The notes under the pieces are model-generated. The model had not been told where the DNA came from. It did not search any database and saw only the letters and a list, made by a program, of their open reading frames with translations. A stretch of 10,037 nt of DNA from Emcibacteraceae bacterium. Its GTDB lineage: Bacteria; Pseudomonadota; Alphaproteobacteria; Sphingomonadales; Emcibacteraceae. The stretch lies in contig JAESUD010000105.1 of assembly GCA_016763335.1 (NCBI GenBank), forward strand, positions 1 through 10,037. Reading direction: 5' to 3'. The translations under genes and the position numbers were made by a program. Shown here one piece after another: positions 5,617 through 10,037 of this stretch (positions are counted from its first letter, which is position 1; the number at the start of each line of letters is the position of its first letter).

Positions 5617-8004
5617 ATGCAAAAAAAAATATTAACGTTTGTTTATTTTATATCATCCTTGCTCATCTCTTTGAGCCATAGTTACGCACAAAATGAAATA
5701 ATCCTAACTGATGAAGAAAAGCAATGGATTGCCGAGCATCCTGTTTTAAAAGCCTCTAATGAACTAGAATGGCCTCCTCTTGATTTTGTCCGCGCAGGAA
5801 AAGCAACCGGTTTCTCCATAGAATATCTTAATTTAATTGCCAAAAAGCTAGGGTTTAAAGTTAAATATATTAATGGTTATGGGTGGGATGATTTATTATC
5901 AATGTTGGAAAACAAAGAAATAGATATAGCTCAAAGTATAATTCAAACCCCAAAAAGAAGTGAATATCTTTTATTCACAAAGCCATATCTTAATATGCCC
6001 ATGGTATTTTTTGGCAAAACCGGTTCACCACAAATTAATTCCGTAGAAGACCTCAAAGGATTGAAAATCGGCACAGTAATAGGTGATCTGTCATATGAAA
6101 TATATAAAGCCGAATATCCCGATTTAAATGTCATAGCCTATAAAGAAACGGTCAACGCTTTAAAAGATGTCGCCGTTGGTAAAATTGATGTATTCGCCGA
6201 TATTTACCCAGTGGCAAATTATATTTTAAATCAAAATATGTTAATGGGGGTTTCGGTCATTGGTGATAGCTTTTTTCTGTATGAGGGTAATACGGACAAT
6301 ATTCGCCTTGCCGCCCGAAATGATTGGCCTATTCTAAAAACGCTTTTGGAAAAAGGTATGGACGCCGTTAGCATACAGGAATTTAAAAACCTAACAGATA
6401 AATGGCAAACAGATATTTATTCACAGGACAACCTTAAAACCATAAACGATATTGGCCTAACGGATGAAGAGGTAACATGGCTCGCAGAAAACAAGATCAT
6501 AAAAGTTGCAGTAGACCCAACCAATGCCCCATTAGAGTTCATAGATCAAAATGGAAATATCAGTGGCATTGCCGGATCATATTTATTTCATATTGCGAAT
6601 AAGTTAAATGTTACTTTTGAATGGTCAGGCAGTCAAAACTGGTCGGAATCTCTTGAACAAATAAAAACAAAAAAAGCACATATTCTTTCCACAGTAAATA
6701 AAACACCGGAAAGAAGCAAATTTCTTACTTTCACAGATCCTTACCTTGAGGTGGCATATATGATTTTTGCCAGACAAGGCGAAAAATCATTTGGTAGTTT
6801 AGATGCACTTGACGGTTATACAATTTCACAGGTCGAAGGGTTTTCTATATTAAAGTTAATTGAAGATAACTATCCGCATATTAACATTATAAAAAGCAAA
6901 TCAGTCGGGGAATCCTTAAACTTACTCTCAATCGGCGAGGTCGATGCCTATGTCGGTAGCATTGTATTAGCCGCGCATCACAGCATGGAACAAGGCCTTA
7001 CACAAATTATAGCTGTTGGCGATACACCTTACAGAGGGGGTAATGCGATGGCAATTCGTTCAGATCTGCCACTACTTGCCAGTGCCATGAAAAAAGCGAT
7101 GAAAGCCATAACCTCTATTGAAAAAGCAGAGATATCAAGAACATGGCTAGGGGGCAATTTTCAAGAACCGAAAAATTATGAATTACTATGGAAAATCATT
7201 GGAATTACATTATTTATCCTCATAGTCATTCTTGTGTGGAATTACAGTTTAAGAAAAGAAATTTTTCGAAGAAAGAAAGCAGAAAATGAAGCCGAAGCGG
7301 CAAATATTGCTAAATCACGGTTTCTGGCAAATATGTCTCATGAACTAAGAACCCCGCTTAACGCCATAATCGGATTTTCAGATGCCATGCTCTGCGGAAT
7401 TAGTGGTAAAATTAAAAACCCAAAGCAAATTGAATATTTAAAAGACATAAAAAACAGCGGCGAACATTTATCAGTTGTCATTAATGATATTCTCGATTTA
7501 TCAAAAATCGAGGCGGGCAAATGGCGGCTTAACCAAACAGATTTTGTTTTAGACGAGTGCATAAATGATACTGTGAATATGCTTAGGCCGTTGGCTAACA
7601 ATAAAAATATTGACCTTCAATATAATAACGACCTGCGCAATCCCAAATCATTAATTTCAAGTGACATACATGCAATCAGACGCGTGCTGATTAACCTACT
7701 TTCAAACGCCGTAAAGTTCACTAAAAAAAGCGGGAAAGTAATCTGTCATTGTTATAACGATAATAATGGCAATTTTATTATTGAAATAATAGATAACGGC
7801 ATTGGCATCCCTGAAGCAAGAATAGACACAGTATTACATCCGTTCGAGCAAGGACGCGAAGAACATGAGCTTAATGAAGAAGGCACCGGGTTAGGACTGG
7901 CTATCGTTAATGAGCTTCTCAAGCTCCTTAATGGGCAACTGAGTTTAACAAGTAAAGTTAATATAGGAACAACGGCGAAAGTTGTCTTACCGGCAAACCG
8001 TTAA
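5617..8004 (+). CDS. Membrane sensor histidine kinase with two tandem periplasmic solute-binding domains
   Basis: I prefer the ATG at 5617 (795 residues) to the in-frame GTG at 5611; both are served by the AGG at 5603-5605. A signal peptide ends at about SHSYA (residue 24). Two SBP_bac_3-type domains follow (about 27-270 and 280-515). Each opens with the same phrase, LTDEE..W(I/L)AE, and each carries a ligand-site-like stretch, TPKRSEYLLFTKPYL or TPERSKFLTFTDPYL. One membrane helix (about 523-543) leads through a short coiled segment, with no PAS domain, to the kinase core: H-box NMSHELRTPLNAIIGF with His575, N-box NLLSNAVKF with Asn697, G1 DNGIGIP (about 726-732), and F/G2 box HPFEQG to GTGLGLAI. 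There is no receiver domain, and no response regulator gene in the window. It should sense a small amino-acid-like or organic-acid solute in the periplasm, an inference from the domain family. The architecture resembles the EvgS/BvgS sensor arm without PAS and relay domains. Confidence 0.93.
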   Translation: MQKKILTFVYFISSLLISLSHSYAQNEIILTDEEKQWIAEHPVLKASNELEWPPLDFVRAGKATGFSIEYLNLIAKKLGFKVKYINGYGWDDLLSMLENKEIDIAQSIIQTPKRSEYLLFTKPYLNMPMVFFGKTGSPQINSVEDLKGLKIGTVIGDLSYEIYKAEYPDLNVIAYKETVNALKDVAVGKIDVFADIYPVANYILNQNMLMGVSVIGDSFFLYEGNTDNIRLAARNDWPILKTLLEKGMDAVSIQEFKNLTDKWQTDIYSQDNLKTINDIGLTDEEVTWLAENKIIKVAVDPTNAPLEFIDQNGNISGIAGSYLFHIANKLNVTFEWSGSQNWSESLEQIKTKKAHILSTVNKTPERSKFLTFTDPYLEVAYMIFARQGEKSFGSLDALDGYTISQVEGFSILKLIEDNYPHINIIKSKSVGESLNLLSIGEVDAYVGSIVLAAHHSMEQGLTQIIAVGDTPYRGGNAMAIRSDLPLLASAMKKAMKAITSIEKAEISRTWLGGNFQEPKNYELLWKIIGITLFILIVILVWNYSLRKEIFRRKKAENEAEAANIAKSRFLANMSHELRTPLNAIIGFSDAMLCGISGKIKNPKQIEYLKDIKNSGEHLSVVINDILDLSKIEAGKWRLNQTDFVLDECINDTVNMLRPLANNKNIDLQYNNDLRNPKSLISSDIHAIRRVLINLLSNAVKFTKKSGKVICHCYNDNNGNFIIEIIDNGIGIPEARIDTVLHPFEQGREEHELNEEGTGLGLAIVNELLKLLNGQLSLTSKVNIGTTAKVVLPANR

Positions 8005-8184
8005 AACCTTAAAAAATGCCCTTTTTGCTGAAAAAAATACTCTTCACCGCAAAAATACATCCCCTTATCGCAATGAACTTTTACAGGTGATTAAAACTGT
8101 TATTAATGGTTTTGCAAGCATGTTACTCCCTATAGCAACTTGTTCCCTAATGAGCTCCCTCCATAGAGCGAAACGAAACTGAAT

Positions 8185-8242
8185 ATAAACAGAGTTTTTT
8201 ACTATAACAGTAATTTCCCTACTCCCCCTTCGCTCTGTTTAT
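8185..8242 (+). repeat. Inverted repeat with alternative pairing partner in the non-coding region
   Basis: ATAAACAGAG (8185-8194) pairs perfectly with CTCTGTTTAT (8233-8242) across a 38-base loop. The right arm overlaps TTCGCTCT (8229-8236), which is also perfectly complementary to AGAGCGAA (8165-8172). The two stems cannot form together, so the transcript could fold in two ways just upstream of the terminator at 8247. The complementarity is seen directly; any switching function is speculation. Confidence 0.45.
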
Positions 8243-8246
8243 TATA

Positions 8247-8278
8247 CCGGCTCCCTCAAAAGAGGGGGCCGGTTTTTT
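8247..8278 (+). terminator. Intrinsic (rho-independent) terminator
   Basis: An 11-bp GC-rich stem (8247-8257 with 8262-8272, one G-U pair) closes an AAAA tetraloop and is followed directly by six T (8273-8278). It ends transcription of the sensor kinase message or of a separate small RNA in the 8005-8246 region. It lies 242 bases after the kinase stop, an unusually long 3' tail. The T tract ends only 41 bases before the next gene. Confidence 0.92.
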
Positions 8279-8319
8279 ATTTGTTTCTTGATTTATTAAA
8301 GACAATCGGTCAAACAAGA

Positions 8320-9090
8320 ATGATGAAACTTAACTTTGATCAGTACGGTGAAGACCCGTCTAAAAAGCCTCTCGTTATTATTCATGGCCTTTATGGTTCA
8401 GCAAGTAATTTTCGGGGGCTGGCAAAAATTTATGCCAAGAATTTTAATGTTTACTGCCTTGACCTTAGAAATCATGGAAATTCGCCGCATTCAGGTCACA
8501 TAACATACCCACTTATGGCCGCAGACGTCATTGAGTTTATGGATGATCAGAAACTCGATAAGGCCCATATTCTTGGCCATTCTATGGGTGGAAAAACATC
8601 AATGCAGATGGCGCTTAGTTATCCAACACGTATTGATAAACTGGTTCTCGGTGATATTGCGCCTGTGCTTTACCCCCATCACCACGAGGTCATTTTTGAA
8701 GGACTGCTGGCGATACCGCTTGACGAAATAAGTTCACGCGGTGCTGCGGATAAAATTTTGGCCAACTATGTGGATGAAGCGGGCGTCAGGCTTTTTTTAC
8801 TAACAAATCTTATACGAAACGAAGACGGTGGATTTCAGTGGCGCATTAACCTATCCGCGTTGATAAAAGAATATGACCATATTTCCGCCGCCCCAGAAGG
8901 CGCTTCATACGAGGGCGAAACACTTTTCATTCGCGGCGGCCAGTCAGATTATGTGGCCGATGAATATGTCCCGGAAATAATGGAAATATTCCCGAACGCC
9001 AAAATCGAAACCATTGATGATTGCGGTCATTGGCTCCACTCGGAAAAACCACAAGAATTTTCAAAAATATTATTGGATTTTCTAAAGTAA
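8320..9090 (+). CDS. ybfF: YbfF-type alpha/beta-hydrolase esterase
   Basis: The frame is open from 8281 (TTG), but that point abuts the terminator T tract and has no ribosome site. The protein homology begins at MKLNF, so I take the ATG at 8320 (257 residues; ATG at 8323 is equally possible). Features match E. coli YbfF closely: HGLYGS oxyanion loop (His22-Gly23), DLRNHGNSP (about 48-56), nucleophile elbow GHSMGGK with Ser88, DIAPVLY (about 112-118), Asp210 in GGQSDYV and His237 in CGHWLHSEKP. There is no signal peptide, so it is cytoplasmic. YbfF hydrolyses short to long acyl esters and acyl-CoA-type substrates in vitro; the physiological role is unclear. The ribosome site is weak and no clear promoter is seen between the terminator and the start. 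Its stop codon overlaps the end of the opposing cysteine desulfurase gene. Confidence 0.9.
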   Translation: MMKLNFDQYGEDPSKKPLVIIHGLYGSASNFRGLAKIYAKNFNVYCLDLRNHGNSPHSGHITYPLMAADVIEFMDDQKLDKAHILGHSMGGKTSMQMALSYPTRIDKLVLGDIAPVLYPHHHEVIFEGLLAIPLDEISSRGAADKILANYVDEAGVRLFLLTNLIRNEDGGFQWRINLSALIKEYDHISAAPEGASYEGETLFIRGGQSDYVADEYVPEIMEIFPNAKIETIDDCGHWLHSEKPQEFSKILLDFLK

Positions 9091-10037
9091 ATTTCGAACG
9101 GTTTTAATGATATAATCCGCTGTATAGTCAATTTCTTCAACACTGCTCATTCGTCCGATGCCAATACGCACAGAAGCATCAATCTTAGCCTTATCAAGTC
9201 CAATAGCCTCAAGCACATATGATGGCTTATGTTTAGCAGACGAACAGGCCGAGCCAGTTGAAATGGCAATATCCCTTAAATCCGCAACGAGCAAATCACT
9301 TTTTACACCAGAAAAAGTAAGATTAAGATTACCCATAAACCGTTTCTCTAGGCTGCCGTTTACAATAACCGAATTTAATCCGGCATTTATTTTATCCAAC
9401 AGTCGTTTTGAGAGCGCGTTTATATGTTCAAAGTCTTTATCAATATCGTCTGCTGCCACGGCACACGCCTTGCCAAGCCCCACACATAAAGCCGGTGAAA
9501 GCGTGCCTGAGCGAAGGCCATTTTCCTGACCACCGCCATCAAATAACGGAATGATTTTTGTGTTTTTTCTCACGTAAATTGCGCCTATTCCTTTGGGGCC
9601 ATAAAGTTTATGGCCAGATATGCTCATCACATCGATATTCATATCATCCACATCAAGTGGAATTTTACCCGCCGCTTGTGCCGCATCCGTATGAAAAACA
9701 ACCCCGCGCGTTTTACAAATCTCCCCAATGGATTTTAAATCCTGAATCACACCGATTTCATTATTAACCGCCATAACCGATACAAGCGCGGTTTTATCTG
9801 TAATTGCCGTAAGTTCTTCCAGATCAATTAACCCTTCATGATCAACATTTAAATAAGTCACATCAAAATTCATTTTTTCCAGTGCCCGTGCCGATGCGAG
9901 CACGCATTCATGTTCGCTTACCACAGTGATGATATGGTTTTTGTTGGAAAAATCAGCAAAACCCACTCCTTTAAGGGCGAGATTATTAGATTCTGTGGCC
10001 CCGGATGTAAAAACAATCTCATTTTCATCCGCACCGA
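9082..10037 (-). CDS. Cysteine desulfurase, IscS/NifS class (N-terminus cut by window end)
   Basis: This PLP enzyme removes sulfur from L-cysteine as an enzyme-bound persulfide for iron-sulfur cluster assembly and tRNA thiolation. The frame stays open to the window end, and residues such as EIVFTSGATESNNLALKG upstream of any candidate start show that the gene continues beyond 10037. 317 residues are visible, so about 60-80 are missing compared with the usual 380-400. Visible motifs: SEHECVLAS with the PLP-stacking His, HTDAAQAAGK with the PLP-binding Asp, SGHKLYGPKG with the Schiff-base Lys (codon 9607-9609), RSGTLSPAL, and the mobile-loop catalytic Cys in TGSACSSAKHKPSYV (codon 9244-9246). 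The SACSSA loop is the class I (IscS/NifS) type rather than the SufS type. Whether it belongs to an isc or suf cluster depends on genes outside the window. It overlaps ybfF tail to tail by 9 bases. Confidence 0.95.
   Translation of the reverse strand, partial: GADENEIVFTSGATESNNLALKGVGFADFSNKNHIITVVSEHECVLASARALEKMNFDVTYLNVDHEGLIDLEELTAITDKTALVSVMAVNNEIGVIQDLKSIGEICKTRGVVFHTDAAQAAGKIPLDVDDMNIDVMSISGHKLYGPKGIGAIYVRKNTKIIPLFDGGGQENGLRSGTLSPALCVGLGKACAVAADDIDKDFEHINALSKRLLDKINAGLNSVIVNGSLEKRFMGNLNLTFSGVKSDLLVADLRDIAISTGSACSSAKHKPSYVLEAIGLDKAKIDASVRIGIGRMSSVEEIDYTADYIIKTVRNLL

Noticed and set aside
5611..5619. GTG start for the sensor kinase
   Set aside because: The ATG two codons later gives a typical signal peptide start and is also within reach of the ribosome site; the GTG cannot be excluded.
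7982..8182. A 66-codon rightward reading frame overlapping the end of the sensor kinase and running into the non-coding stretch
   Set aside because: It starts inside the kinase gene in another frame, has no ribosome site and shows no recognisable protein pattern; the C-rich, structured DNA fits non-coding sequence better.
8176..8200. Possible terminator ending in the T run at 8195-8200
   Set aside because: The only hairpin before the T run is about five A/T-rich pairs, too weak to be convincing next to the strong terminator at 8247-8278.
8303..8314. ATCGGTCAA upstream of ybfF, resembling one end of the operator
   Set aside because: The other half of the site is absent, so it is probably a chance match.
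8338..8346. GATCAGTAC, a 9-base match to the core of the TetR operator, inside the start of ybfF
   Set aside because: Only the right half of the 16-base site matches (9 of 16), it lies within coding sequence for conserved-looking residues, and there is no promoter beside it.
9158..9529. A 123-codon rightward reading frame opposite the cysteine desulfurase
   Set aside because: The opposite strand encodes conserved catalytic motifs through this whole stretch, so this is a shadow frame.

Overview
The window comes from an AT-rich Gram-negative bacterium, most likely a proteobacterium and possibly a marine alphaproteobacterium. The basis is gene content and style: a TesA-type arylesterase, a YbfF esterase, an IscS/NifS-type cysteine desulfurase, Sec signal peptides and clear Shine-Dalgarno sites. 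The lineage is inferred, because no rRNA or other phylogenetic marker is present. All visible genes look chromosomal. I see no insertion sequence, phage gene, tRNA, rRNA or CRISPR array.

Left edge (1-1016): the 3' end of an SGNH/GDSL arylesterase converges on a leftward TetR-family repressor gene.

Centre left (1017-5493): a 206-base control region separates the repressor from a rightward five-gene cluster. The cluster encodes an exported alpha/beta hydrolase with an aspartate nucleophile, a PNPOx-like flavin split-barrel protein, an HPP-family membrane protein, a YfcG-like glutathione transferase and a dihydrolipoamide-dehydrogenase-like flavoprotein disulfide reductase. The control region holds three copies of one 16-base operator-like sequence. 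Two of them bracket a good sigma70 promoter for the cluster and the third lies just upstream of the repressor start. This looks like a self-regulated, inducible detoxification or redox-stress operon. A strong hairpin after the first gene may reduce expression of the other four.

Centre right (5494-8280): a sensor histidine kinase with two tandem periplasmic solute-binding domains stands alone, with no response regulator beside it. A C-rich non-coding stretch of about 275 bases follows. It contains alternative inverted repeats and ends in a textbook intrinsic terminator.

Right edge (8281-10037): a YbfF-type esterase gene runs right and overlaps, tail to tail by 9 bases, a leftward cysteine desulfurase gene that is cut by the window end.

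The most interesting unit is the TetR plus five-gene cluster. Its parts are individually familiar, but the substrate and the joint pathway cannot be read from the sequence.
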